DNA of 64,000 nucleotides, taken from assembly GCF_047496725.1 (NCBI RefSeq), contig NC_132970.1, positions 5,524,001 through 5,588,000 of the forward strand, read 5' to 3'. The DNA is from Anoplolepis gracilipes. Taxonomy: Eukaryota > Arthropoda > Insecta > Hymenoptera > Formicidae. The translations under genes were made by a program, and so were the position numbers. Below are positions 27,006 through 38,266 of the stretch, piece by piece (the stretch's first letter is position 1; every line of letters begins with the position of its first letter). The notes beneath the pieces were generated by a model. That model saw only the letters and a program-made list of their open reading frames with translations, was not told the DNA's origin and made no database searches.

Positions 27006-28386
27006 CTCATCTTTAATTATGCGAATAGCGAAGAAGCTGTTTGAAAACATAACTAAAAAGCAGCTATCAATAGAGAGAAAAAAATATAGGCTATATTTCT
27101 CTTTCATCACAGTTAAGAAATATGATTGTGATTGCGTCTGGCGCAATAACATCCCTTAGACAACTCGTGCATGGCATAGAGTCGGACTAGTCACTTGTTA
27201 TGCATGATATATTGCGGCATGCTTTCTACGTGTCTTCGTTATATTCCTGTTCATATCTTCTCATCGCGCGATAGCACACTCTATTACGTGAATATTGAGA
27301 ATAACATATCTCTTATCTTTCTTTTTCTTTTTCTTTTTTTTTCTTTCTCTCCTCTTCCTCCATATAACTAATATTATAAACATTGTGGAATACAATGTGT
27401 GTTAAAAATATGACATTTTATGATAAAAAAAACTATAATTTCATCAAATTGTATTTAATATAAATTTAAGAAATTTAATGCATCAATTTTATTGTCTGTC
27501 ATTTGAATTAACAGATTATTAACGGATAAAAATATCAGTATGTTGGTTAGTTGTGCGACACATATTCGACACATATTGTTTAATTCGGATATAACTTCTA
27601 TTGAAATACATATTATGATCAAATAACATTAGTTATGCCACCTGAGTAAATCAAGGCAAACAAGTACAGGCTCATTCTACAATTTGCGTACAGAATGGTC
27701 GTTACATGTATTTACGCTTTGAACGATGCTTCACAGAATTCGGATATCGATAACGAAGAGATTGTACTTGTAAAGCATATATAGACAGCTCGTAATATTG
27801 CTCGTAATTATAGATAAAATATGAAATACATTGATTATGCTCGAAAACACAAATTAATTAGATTAAATACAACAAATATCCGGTTCTCTCTCGCAGTGAA
27901 TATACATTATGATATGTATAAATAGCAACTAGTTAATTTAATATTTTAAAATACATAGTTATACATTTAAATAGATATTTATCGATACTGGTGCAAATAA
28001 ATATAATCAAATGAAATTAAATGAAGCATATGAAATACTTGGTGGTTCGTTGCAAGTGGAATTATTCGCGTTTCTCTTTAGTATTTTAAGTTTGTTTACC
28101 CTAACTTTAGCACAAAGAATGCATCAAGTGTGTACGATTCGTCTCAAGAGTTTTACGGCATGAACTACCACCGCTCGCTTGAAATACTCTGATTAAATGT
28201 CGGCTGAATGTTTCCCTTCTACTGTAAACAATAAACATTTCCGCGAGATGAAAATTATATTCTATGTTACGCTTCTCTTCGTTCTGAATTTCGTTTTATA
28301 TCTACTATCTTTCTTCCAATTGTAATAATAAACAGAAAATATATTTCTTCTTGAAGTTTTTAGCTTATTTTTATATTATTATTTAT
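25100..28386. other. AT-rich, no gene recognised
   Basis: A B-box-like AGTTCGATTTCC lies at about 25109-25120, beside the hairpin MITE, but no tRNA fold can be built around it. The rest is AT-rich with one TA run. Confidence 0.55.
26942..27003. repeat. (TA)n microsatellite
   Basis: A TA run of about 60 bp with a single TG interruption. Confidence 0.95.
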
Positions 28387-28451
<65 letters not shown>

Positions 28452-28452
28452 T
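28387..28452. repeat. Compound (TA)n/(TG)n microsatellite
   Basis: A TA run switches to TG at 28410, with one TATA interruption. Confidence 0.95.
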
Positions 28453-28525
28453 GTTCTTTACAATAATAATACAATTTCTTTTTTCGCATATTATAGATTG
28501 TGAAAAAAATATATTTAATTCAGAA

Positions 28526-28528
28526 AGG

Positions 28529-28598
<70 letters not shown>

Positions 28599-28604
28599 GA
28601 GAGA
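28526..28604. repeat. (GA)n microsatellite
   Basis: A GA run of about 75 bp with AAAG interruptions at its 3' end. It is about 75 bp after the TG repeat. Confidence 0.95.
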
Positions 28605-29278
28605 CATATTATTCTAGAAATTAAAATTGAAGAATTCTTTCTTCTTATTAAACATTTATATTATGTGTACATATGTTGATAAAATAAACATAAATCTTTA
28701 TGTGTTTTTACACTCATATTCAATAACAACCTGTCATGGTAGAATTCTTGCGACACAAGTCTGCATACGTATAACAAAAGTTGGAAACTTATAAGACGTC
28801 AGAAAGTTTCTAAGATAATACAACAAGACGCAAACGCGTTCTGGCAGCGTCGGCAGTACTACAACTTTCCCAATTTGCTATCTATGACTACAACTGCAGA
28901 TTCTAACTCAATACACGCCCCTTAATATTCATCAAATTGGCCAAGCGTATAACGTCTTTAAGGCGTTGTCCAACTTAGCCTAGATCAACTAGATAATACT
29001 TGCGCGCTAACTTTTCCAACTAGACACATTAGACATACGTGACGTAGTTAGTTCGGAAGATATCGTAACGTTTTGCGGGAGAGATAATACAAGTTATGTA
29101 ATGTAAATTATAACAGTGCTATTCTGAGAAATTTCAATATTATGATCCGTTCGTCCCTTGACGTGAATTATACTCATTTGTAATTATAAATCTACTTCTA
29201 ATTATCTATTGCAATTCGCGCGACACTTAAAGAGTTTGCCTAAATATAAAGTTAGATTGACTTCGTTTATTTAGCTGC

Positions 29279-29309
<31 letters not shown>

Positions 29310-29322
29310 TGTGTGTATGTGA
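29279..29322. repeat. Compound (GT)n/(TA)n microsatellite
   Basis: GT for about 22 bp, TATA for about 8 bp, then GT again. Confidence 0.9.
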
Positions 29323-29580
29323 ACTTAGCTTTCAAACTATTAAATTTCACAAAGATTATGCCGCGGAAACGTACGAAATAAGTTCCTTTGCTTATATCTG
29401 TGCAGAATAAATGCATTCTCTACTGACAATTTTACTGACGGCTCTACTGACGGCTTTTGACATGATATGATACAATGAATATCTGATTACAATGCACATA
29501 ATGTTACTGAAATCCATATCATAATCAATATACAACTAGTGAGAATTTCGATATCAATACAGATACTGTAGCACTGTAAA

Positions 29581-29620
29581 TTATACAGTGTCCTAATATA
29601 TTATACAGTGTCCTAAATAT
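29581..29620. repeat. 20-bp tandem repeat, two units
   Basis: TTATACAGTGTCCTAATATA (29581-29600) is followed directly by a nearly identical unit (29601-29620). It is in non-coding AT-rich DNA. Confidence 0.8.
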
Positions 29621-30644
29621 CTATCGTCCATTTGCTCGCTACTGTATTAAATGAACCTGTCATCTATTTCAATAGTATGTTGAAATTAATAGTTTTCTGA
29701 TTATTCAAAATAAAAAAATTCTATATATTACATGCCGTAATTTCGTGAAATACCATGTCTTAATTACACTTTTAAATATTATTCCTTGTTATGCAATGTG
29801 TTATTATATTAATTCACTTTCTCTAACGGTGTGCTGTTCTAATTAAAAGTAACTACTTTTTAATAAAAGTTGATTCTCTCAAGAGCTCTCTTCAAGAGCT
29901 TTTTGTCCGCGCATTGTATAGCGAATGCATCTCGCTAGATAGTTTTTAATTACGCGGGTATGCGAAAAGCATCGTGCTTGTACTTATTTCAGCAGTCCTT
30001 CATAAAAACATAAAGTATCCTGGATGTATCATTTCATAACTCACGCCACTTACCGTGAATATATGCTCAACCTCGCCGCATCGCTGATATTACCCCTCGC
30101 GTTACGCGACATTTTATTCTACATTTACGATCACTATAAGCTAAGATCGTTATTTCCGTAGCTGTATTTTTCACCATTATCGGCTAATAGGGTCATAAAT
30201 CGGTAGACGACACGAATGAAAAAGTGTAGTGGCCACGCATCGTTATCGTGCGATGGTCCACAACGAGCGGAAATTCCAGTCGATCTGAATTTAAGGTATT
30301 AGATTTTATAATAACGTCAAAGTCAAAAGGATCGTTTTATAAAATGATAGAGTGTCATTCTGTCTGCGTCTTTTTCTCCTTTTCTCCATATGTATATATG
30401 TATATACATATATAATAAAATTTCAATAAGTTAATTGCGCGAATAATATACATAAATTAAATACAACAATTATAAATGACGATTATTATAAATGTAAATC
30501 ACTAGCAAGGCTCGATTCCGAGCGCAGTGAAATAAATTATGAGTCACGTATTAAGTACTGAAATAGCCGAGAATTAGCCACTGCGAGCTAGATGATTACT
30601 ATTCATCGTTTGCATCTAAGATTAGCAATAATTAGCCACGCCAT

Positions 30645-30667
30645 CCTCTCTCTCTCTCTCTCTCTCT

Positions 30668-30730
<63 letters not shown>

Positions 30731-30753
30731 TCTCGTTCTCTCTTTCTCTTTTC
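30645..30753. repeat. (CT)n microsatellite
   Basis: A CT tract of about 108 bp with a few TT and CGTT interruptions, one of the longest in the window. Confidence 0.95.
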
Positions 30754-31265
30754 TTATTAAGACATTTGCTGATAAGAATATAATCGATATAATTAGCATC
30801 ATTATCTTTACATACAAAATATGATAGAAATTATTATCGAAACTATACGAAGCATAGTTTGATGCATAATCAGATTTTGTATTTAATGGTAACAAGTTTT
30901 TAAGAGCTAGCTACATGTGTATATCGGTTTTTTTATTATTATTCCAAATATACATTTGCAATTGCATAAGTGAAAAATATACATCATATATTAAATCATT
31001 TAAGATATTTACGGATCGTCCTCGTTCTTGCAGCTCTGATTGTAATGTCAATGATACATCGACGTACACTTATCTCTTTACAGCCGAGGTCTTAATCTGC
31101 CTTAAGTGCACTCCAACGTTTGGCGATTCCGTTTGAATAAAGACACGTAAGAACCGTCGCAGAAGTCTGTTTGTCGCTACGACAGTAAAATACAGCGAAC
31201 CTCGTTAGCCAAATTTCGGTATTATCAACTCATTAGCATATCGTCTTCGGGCCGAGATAAAGAGA

Positions 31266-31302
31266 TATAAAAACGTTAATCTCCGTTAAGTGCACTCAAG
31301 TC
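31266..31302 (+). promoter_or_regulatory. TATA plus initiator-like core promoter candidate
   Basis: TATAAAAA at 31266-31273 is followed about 32 nt later by CTCAAGTCC, with the possible start A at 31298. That spacing is the one expected for an insect TATA/Inr promoter. The decayed exon-1 fragments on the same strand start about 0.45 kb downstream. No intact coding exon follows directly; the first ATG (31322) opens only a two-codon frame. Confidence 0.3.
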
Positions 31303-31733
31303 CGTCGATTCGTTCGGAATAATGGCGTGACAGGCAGATATACCCTCCCGTTCCCGTCCAGTCACGCCGCTCCTTGGTACTTTGTCTTTCAGACACCCGC
31401 TGGAGGATACCGCAAACGTTGCCCACCGGCTGCGGTACGGTTCACGATCCTGCACATAACGGCCTGCACTTTGACAAGTTTACGACGTTTAACGGGATGC
31501 AAATGCCATGCGGAGGCGCGTCCGCACGCAGGTCCAGCCGGACGATAAAGAGTGCAATATGCGAAATGTCGGGGAATAAAATAAGGATGATGAAATTGGT
31601 GGAAGGGAGGGAAGAGAGGGAGAAATTACTGGCTTAATTACACGTGTACAGAAGAGGGAGAGCGCAGTGTGTACTCTAATCCTCGTATAATGGACGAGAA
31701 GAGGCGGCATCGGCATCGGAGAACGCTGGCCAA
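31303..31733. other. GC-richer block between a putative promoter and the exon-1-fragment cluster
   Basis: Two plus frames of 73 and 87 codons and one minus frame overlap here; none shows a domain. A peptide DEKRRH (encoded near 31691) resembles SEKRRH of HCN-like exon 1 just upstream of repeat copy A. This might be a further relic, but it could be chance. Confidence 0.35.
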
Positions 31734-31892
31734 ACGCCAACTGCTAGACAGTAGAAACGGTTGTTTCGGCTGCAAACTATATCACCGTGGTAATTCGCCG
31801 CGGATGTGACGCGTATGTGCGAGCGATGCGCGCGGAGAGAACACGCGAAAGCGTAAGTACTTACAGCCACCAGTTGCCTTCTCTTTGTCGGC
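31734..31892 (+). repeat. Direct repeat copy A of the exon-1-fragment cluster
   Basis: This is paired with 32313-32448. Both copies start at ACGCCA, share a stretch around CTATATC, and then a well-conserved core built on GTAAGTACTTAC followed by CCACCAGTTGCC and CTCTTT. The core here is at 31853-31892. Copy A is about 25 nt longer in its middle. One frame reads RKYLQPPVA, reminiscent of RKYLRSRAS in HCN-like exon 1, so this may be a further decayed exon-1 copy; that link is weak. Confidence 0.6.
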
Positions 31893-32180
31893 CCATAATA
31901 ATAGAGGTTACCCCTTATAGAGATCTAATAACTTTATCACTGCAACGTGAGCTATTATATTGGCTTAAATATGGTATTAAAAGAATAATCGAAAACTTGA
32001 CTGAAATATTAGAGAAAGATGTTCCTTCGCGATTATTTCAATGTAACTAAAGTTTTGACCTTTTGTTTGATTAATTGTCACATTATTTCATACTATTATA
32101 ATAGTTACTTTATTGTTTCAATGCGTATTCAAAATACGCAATTTAAAAATGCTCCACATTCGTGTAAAAATATAGAACGT

Positions 32181-32315
32181 TGTTCGATCGTAGCACTGCG
32201 CAAAAACCAAAGTGTTCGAAAATATTTACGGAGCTGTGTTTCCATAAGCGACCGATAGCGATGGCTTTTGGAACTGCAGCTACACGTCCCTCTTTTACCA
32301 TTTGGTATATTTACG
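32181..32315 (+). pseudogene. Decayed HCN-like exon-1 fragment
   Basis: This segment aligns almost colinearly with 38090-38220, the 3' part of exon 1 of the intact channel gene, in the same orientation and at roughly two-thirds nucleotide identity by eye. In frame it reads KNQSVRKYLRSCVSIS where the intact gene has KNPSARKYLRSRASII. A stop (TAG, 32256-32258) and a net 4-nt length change break the frame. In another frame the match resumes as PFGIF against PFSIF. The exon-end splice donor is lost (ACGCC instead of AGGTA). I see no matching exon 2 or exon 3 remains nearby. It is either a relic of a tandem paralogue or a partial duplication. Relatedness is visible directly; the history is inference. 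Confidence 0.7.
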
Positions 32316-32448
32316 CCAGTACTAGACCTTGCAGGCGAGTGTTTTCGTCTCGCTGACTATATCGTTGGCAGCTCGCTGCGTACACACGCGGTGAACCCAC
32401 ACGTATGTAAGTACTTACGACCACCAGTTGCCGCCTCTTTCCCCGGCG
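32313..32448 (+). repeat. Direct repeat copy C of the exon-1-fragment cluster
   Basis: This is the partner of 31734-31892, with the conserved core at 32407-32448. It begins exactly where the decayed HCN-like exon-1 fragment (32181-32315) ends. One frame reads NPHVCKYLRPPVA, to be compared with NPSARKYLRSRAS in exon 1 of the intact gene. No intact gene is present. It is probably a product of local duplication. Confidence 0.55.
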
Positions 32449-32674
32449 TTACATCTATCGAAGTATAAAGCGTCGTTCAGCAGCGTGGACGGGATGGTTT
32501 ATTGATCATTGCGGCGGAAGCAAGAATTACCTTCGTTCGCGCCCTTACATCGTAAATATAAAAGGAACATCACGGTCCTGACAATTGCGTTGAAATGTGG
32601 TCTGCCAGAGCGTTAAAAATAAAATTACTTGTATGAGTTGACATATGTAAAAAAAAGTATTGCAATAAAATATA

Positions 32675-32756
32675 TTAGGTATGTTTAACTGAAACATGAA
32701 CTAAGATACTCGTTTTATAAAAATTTCAGAATATTCTTTTATTTGAACGTACCTAA
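32675..32756. mobile_element. Possible very short TIR element
   Basis: The 82-bp segment is bounded by TTAGGTATGTTTAACTGAAA and, reversed at the other end, TTAGGTACGTTCAAATAAAA, giving about 16 of 21 positions matching. Both ends are in AT-rich DNA. It is too short and too diverged to be sure. Confidence 0.3.
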
Positions 32757-34925
32757 TAATATATATATATATAAACAAATAAAGCATCACTTTTTTATAT
32801 ATATTACTTAATCTTTTACGTTATCCTAAGTATCTTTCCATTTATGCGTTATCTCTACAGGACTGTCTTACATATATCTATTCCAAATGTAATTCGTTAT
32901 TATATTCATTATATATATTCATTAAATAAGGTAAAAAAAAGCAATTTGTCTTTTGTATCACAAAGTATTTATGCAATGCTATTTGAATAACTCAATTTCG
33001 ATCATGGTCATTCTCTCATTATTATTGGATGTAATGGCCAAGCGCAGTGATCCATGAAACCTCGATATCAGTACTATAACGCTTATTACATACTATATAA
33101 TAATAATATTGTATATCAGTATAGTTCAGATAAATGTAATTTGGATTATTAAGATTATATAGGATAATATACTTGCAAAGCCTCTATTTTACAACCGTAA
33201 TTTCAATCACATTTTGATGCAATTATAGAGCTGCGAATCAAAGTCCGTCATGCGCATTTGGAATGATGTACCTTTAATGAGCGACGAAACGTAAATAGTT
33301 ATTCAAATACTAGCTAGCATATACGCATGCATTAGAAACCCTATTTAATGAGTCGAATATTTTCGTTTATTTTCCAACTACGCAATAATTTTGCAATGTA
33401 CAGCAATATTTCTACGCTATATAATAATCGATTACATTTCCTGTAAAATATGAAAAAATTCATTTACTGTGCCACTATTCCTATTATTTCGAGTTTGCAT
33501 GGACGAGTGGTGCTTATATGAATGCATCACAATTTCGCTGGCCTCAGTTCTGAAGAAAACTGGAAATTTCACTTTTATTTCCTTTGTGGTATCTCTAACG
33601 AGATATTGATACAGCAACGAGACTATCTATAACTTTTTGCTTTAGGAACGCGTATATAGACTCTTCCGCAGTCACTCGTCGTTACGCGGAGGATGGGCCA
33701 CGGTAAATCCACGTTAGTATGTGCGGAGGGTTGTGAACGTACCTTGAGTAACCACCCTTCTTGTTCTCGAGCACCGTCTATAACATTGTTCCTGAGTTCC
33801 ACAGGACATCGCTGGACGACTTGAAAATTTATTACCAGGATAGGAGGGAAAAAAGCTGCGGAGAACCCGACTTCCTGGCGATATACTTGCCTGCGCGTCT
33901 GACCCTTAATTCCCATGGGACGGACAGAAGTAGCGACTTTAAATTGCGTACACCGCTTAACCGGTAGATTTTCCGGGAGTCCAGGATAAAATGTTTCCTG
34001 TGATACTTCTTTAGTTCCGGCAACGATATCTGCGTAAGGAACGTCACGCCCGAAATGCTTCGAGGAAGTTCTTTCGTGTTTTCTTTGCGACGATGGGGTG
34101 TTTGCGATATCACGCGCAATCGGTGTAAAGATATAAATGTTAAATATTTTTCTCTATGCGAGAAGCACGATACTTGTATGGTTTTTACTCATTCGAATAA
34201 GCACGGTTATAGCTGTTTGTTTGTGGATACATACATTTATTCATGTATAGAAAGCGAATAAAATTGTCCATAAAATCTCGTTGTTACATCGAGAATTCAA
34301 CGCATGAAATATATACCGGAAGGTTGTCTTTATATGCGGTGCACGCAAAGGTCTGAGCCCTCATAAAGCCGACTTGTATAAAGCGTTACTTAAATGTACC
34401 GTGAACAGATCATCCATCCTGTGAAAGCGATCCGCGATCTCCGTTTTGGTAGATATTTTACCATGATAATCCGAGCTTGTGGAAGGATCGATGGACATGT
34501 ATGTACAACAGAAAACTCAATACGGTAAAAAACAATCGTCGATAAACGTGTGCTACTTTACCATATATAATAATATTAAAGAATACTATCACAAGTATCC
34601 ATTTGTAATTTGTTGAGAAAAAAACATTTCTTTGTTTGTATATAGGCGGTTCGATATTTTTATATCTCGCGGAAACCAACTGTCAGTTGCACAAAAAATA
34701 AACTGACCACAACAAAATTTACCGGTTTGATATACAAGACTCGCAAATCATACTGGCAATTATTCACGTCTCCATGAACTAAAACGTATTAAAATATGAT
34801 GTATCTTATATTTTGGATGATATTAATCCTTAAGGATCACATATATGGGATTCTGTTATTCAATATAAACAAACTTTATTTTTTAACTTTTGTTATACAT
34901 AATTATATTGTCTACAAAGATCAAG

Positions 34926-34928
<3 letters not shown>

Positions 34929-34972
<44 letters not shown>
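34929..34972. repeat. (TA)n microsatellite
   Basis: A pure TA run of about 44 bp. Confidence 0.95.
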
Positions 34973-34978
<6 letters not shown>

Positions 34979-35218
34979 GTACAAGGTATATGTATAAAGT
35001 TTTTATTTTTAAGCACTTTGAGACAATTAAAACTGTGACAAGACATTACGACCTACGTAACCAGGAACCAAAGCAAAAAAATGTGTAACTTACAAAGGTT
35101 AATTTCGAAATAAACATGCAAATTAGTAAATGCATTCGTAATAATAAATCTCAAATGTTTTACAAATTCTCTTATAATGTTATGTTTAAATATTTAGATT
35201 TAATTTCTCAATTCCCTC

Positions 35219-35268
35219 TTTCTCTCTCTCTCTCTTTAGTTGATTTTATACATAATAATAATTGAAAA

Positions 35269-35301
<33 letters not shown>
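35219..35301. repeat. Short (CT)n and (TA)n runs
   Basis: CT at about 35219-35236 and TA at about 35270-35301, separated by unique AT-rich sequence. Confidence 0.85.
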
Positions 35302-35306
<5 letters not shown>

Positions 35307-36618
35307 TTACAAATCTATAAAATATTTTAGTTAAATTATCTAATTTGAAGAGAAATATTAAAAGTATTATATATTTAATAGTTATATATTTATGCTTAAA
35401 TTTAAATAATGTGATATTTATATCAATTAAAAATAGTATATTTATACTTTGAAACATTTTTCATTGTAAATACAATTAATCAGAAATAGAGTGCTGTCCT
35501 CGTAAGGCAAAACGCTACACAACAAACACAAGTAACAAAATCGATCAAATGTTATCAGCAGATGTACTGTTATATTGTACCTCTGTTTCAACAGAAATTA
35601 TTTAAATACGAATGTCATCTTACCGTTTATAGATTAAAACGAACTTCTTTCTCCGTCAGTTTCAAATCTCATGGTCGATACTATATCGAACGAGAGAAAC
35701 CAGAACGAGTCTGATCATCCACCAGCATGAAACTATGTACCGACTGCGTTCTGTCTGTGAATCTGACATGAAAGCACAGACTTCTTTTACATCCAAAGAG
35801 ATGCCGCCATTACAAGCGATTGTAATCATTTAGCATTGCAATCATTAAAATGCATGCTTCTCAAACGTACTTTTTCACTATTTAATGTAACAAAATTACA
35901 ATTAATGAGTTACAAAGAAATACCTTCTACTAAAACTTTTCACGATTTATTTATAACTATTATCACAAGAACTGCTCTTGCATAACTCGCAATATTTTCG
36001 TCATTGATATTATTTCTAACATGCTGACGTAAACTCATCTCATCTTGCACGAGCAAATTAAGAATATTCTTTTCTAAATATTCATTTCTTTTTTTAATCT
36101 ATTGAAACATTCTGACTTAAATCCAGGTTGATCATTAATGGTTTTTATATATATTTAGCTAAAATTTTTACGTGAAGTAAAGCATCTTGTAGAATATTTC
36201 TGACATAATTATTTGCCCTTAACAAAAATTAATGCAAAGTTATAGCAAACTGATGAATATCAATATATTGCTTCGTGTTTTTGTTTATACATGTATATTG
36301 TTTTGTTTGGTTTATACTTTTTCTAAGAGACTAAAAAATAAACTTTTATCAAAATGATTTACTAGTATTTCCTACGAGTTGTAGGTGATCATGTTGTTAT
36401 TTTTTAATCTTTTTACGATGGATATCAAATTGTCAATTCAATGGTTTTGTTAGCTTTGTAACTGTGTTACGTGTTTCATCAGTAATTTTTTCGCCGTTTC
36501 TTGAATTTTCTGTTTCAAATACATTTTTCTTAATGAATCATCTTGTTGATACTAATTCCAAGTTGCAATATTTTCTTGTACGATACATGTATTGCTTCCA
36601 ATATTAACATATATGTAT

Positions 36619-36860
36619 ACTTTTTATTATTTTATTATTTTATTTTCTATTTATTATTTTATTATTTATTTTCTTTTTATTATTTATTTATTATGTGTTT
36701 AATAATATTATTAAACACATTTAATATGTATTTATTAATATTATTAATTATTATTTCTATTTTATTATTTTTAAATATTAATATTTATTATTATTAATTA
36801 TTATTAATTATTATTCTTACTATTATTAATAAATTATTATTATTATTATTTATCATTATT
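36619..36860. repeat. (TTA)n-type AT-only block
   Basis: About 240 bp consist almost only of T and A in TTA/ATT and TTTA units. The block produces a hydrophobic leucine/isoleucine/tyrosine frame that is not a gene. Confidence 0.85.
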
Positions 36861-37987
36861 ATTATTTTGTATTTGTTTTATAATTTTCTTTTCAATTTCT
36901 TTTCATCATATGTTAGGCTGAAACTAAACTTTTTTTTTCAACACATTATTATTTCTAATTTTATCATTTCTATTTACAATTCTACAATTCATCTTGATTG
37001 TAATACAACAGCTTTAATTGATAGCGTGCTTATGAATTTTTTTTTTGTACTTATTCGTTCAAAGTTACATTACATACGTCCTCAGATGACACATGTATCT
37101 ATACGATATTATAAATGCTAGTGTATCATATATAATAAAATATTATAAACATCTCATATCATCACAATTATATATACTTGTAGCTACATACATGTTTTAA
37201 GCTACATACTTGTGGAAAGTGAATTGTTAGAACAGCCATACTTTTTAATTTGATGATTTTTCCAGATTTATTAAAGAAATTTGTGGTAAAATGTCTTGAA
37301 CACAATGCATTTTTTTATATGACTGTCACTTTGATTTCTTTATAAAAATAATTCATTTTTCTCTTTATAATAGATGCTTCGGAAAACTAAAGATTAGAAA
37401 TGTATTATACATCTATTAGAAATCTATTAATTAGTTAATAATAATTAATAATACATTTTTCATTTATAATTATTTAAGTATTATATAAATATTATATTAT
37501 TATATTATATTATTATCTGTTTTTTCTTAATATTATTATTGTTATTTTTAATTTAAAATTATTATTATAATTATTGTAAATTAATAATTAATATTAATTT
37601 ATAGGTTAATATCTATGTATGAAATGTTTCCAAACATCCTTTTCTTTGCGTTATCCCGCAACAACAATTATCATTTTTTTCATTCAATATAAGCAATACT
37701 TATATATTAAAAATTTAAATGTATCACATGTGCGGTATGATAAATTCAAATATACTGTAGAGTCGTCTTTTCGATTACCCGTTGATCGATATGTCATAAA
37801 ATCTATTTCGATTTAGATATCGATAATCGCTTTAGATATACTCTTATAACGTCACGTATTTTTCCCTGATGTTTCTTCCCTATTTTTTCCTTATTTAATG
37901 ACTTATAATGACATTGTACAATTAGAAATGTATATTTACAAAATTTCATCCTTTTTCTGCTTTTAATTTATCACATACAATTTCACC
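36861..37987. other. AT-rich upstream region of the HCN-like gene
   Basis: No clear TATA/initiator pair was found before the exon-1 ATG. The short plus frame at 37619-37816 is not recognised. Confidence 0.5.
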
Positions 37988-38221
37988 ATGCTTGGTGTGG
38001 AGCATGAATGTGAACTCGAAGACACACATGAAGATGTATTTTTTCTTCCCGATCGCAGTTTCTTCCAAAAAGTGTTAGATGCTTTGCACTATTCGCTAAT
38101 GGCATCAGAAAAAAATCCAAGTGCCCGCAAGTATTTACGCAGTCGAGCTTCCATAATCTCGGAAAAACGACGGCATTTACGCAATTACAGATACATCCTC
38201 CATCCATTCAGTATTTTTAGG

Positions 38222-38266
<45 letters not shown>

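Larger units (their letters stand above)
28605..31265. other. AT-rich, no gene recognised
   Basis: Holds GT/TA and CT microsatellites and a 20-bp tandem duplication. Short frames near 30900-31140 are unrecognised. Confidence 0.55.
32449..36618. other. No gene recognised
   Basis: AT-rich with a GC-richer part at 33620-34120, where short frames on both strands have no recognisable domain. I looked here for exon-2 or exon-3 remains of the channel paralogue and found none. Confidence 0.55.

Noticed and set aside
36543..36797. 84-codon hydrophobic frame
   Set aside because: It is a translation of an AT-only trinucleotide-repeat block.
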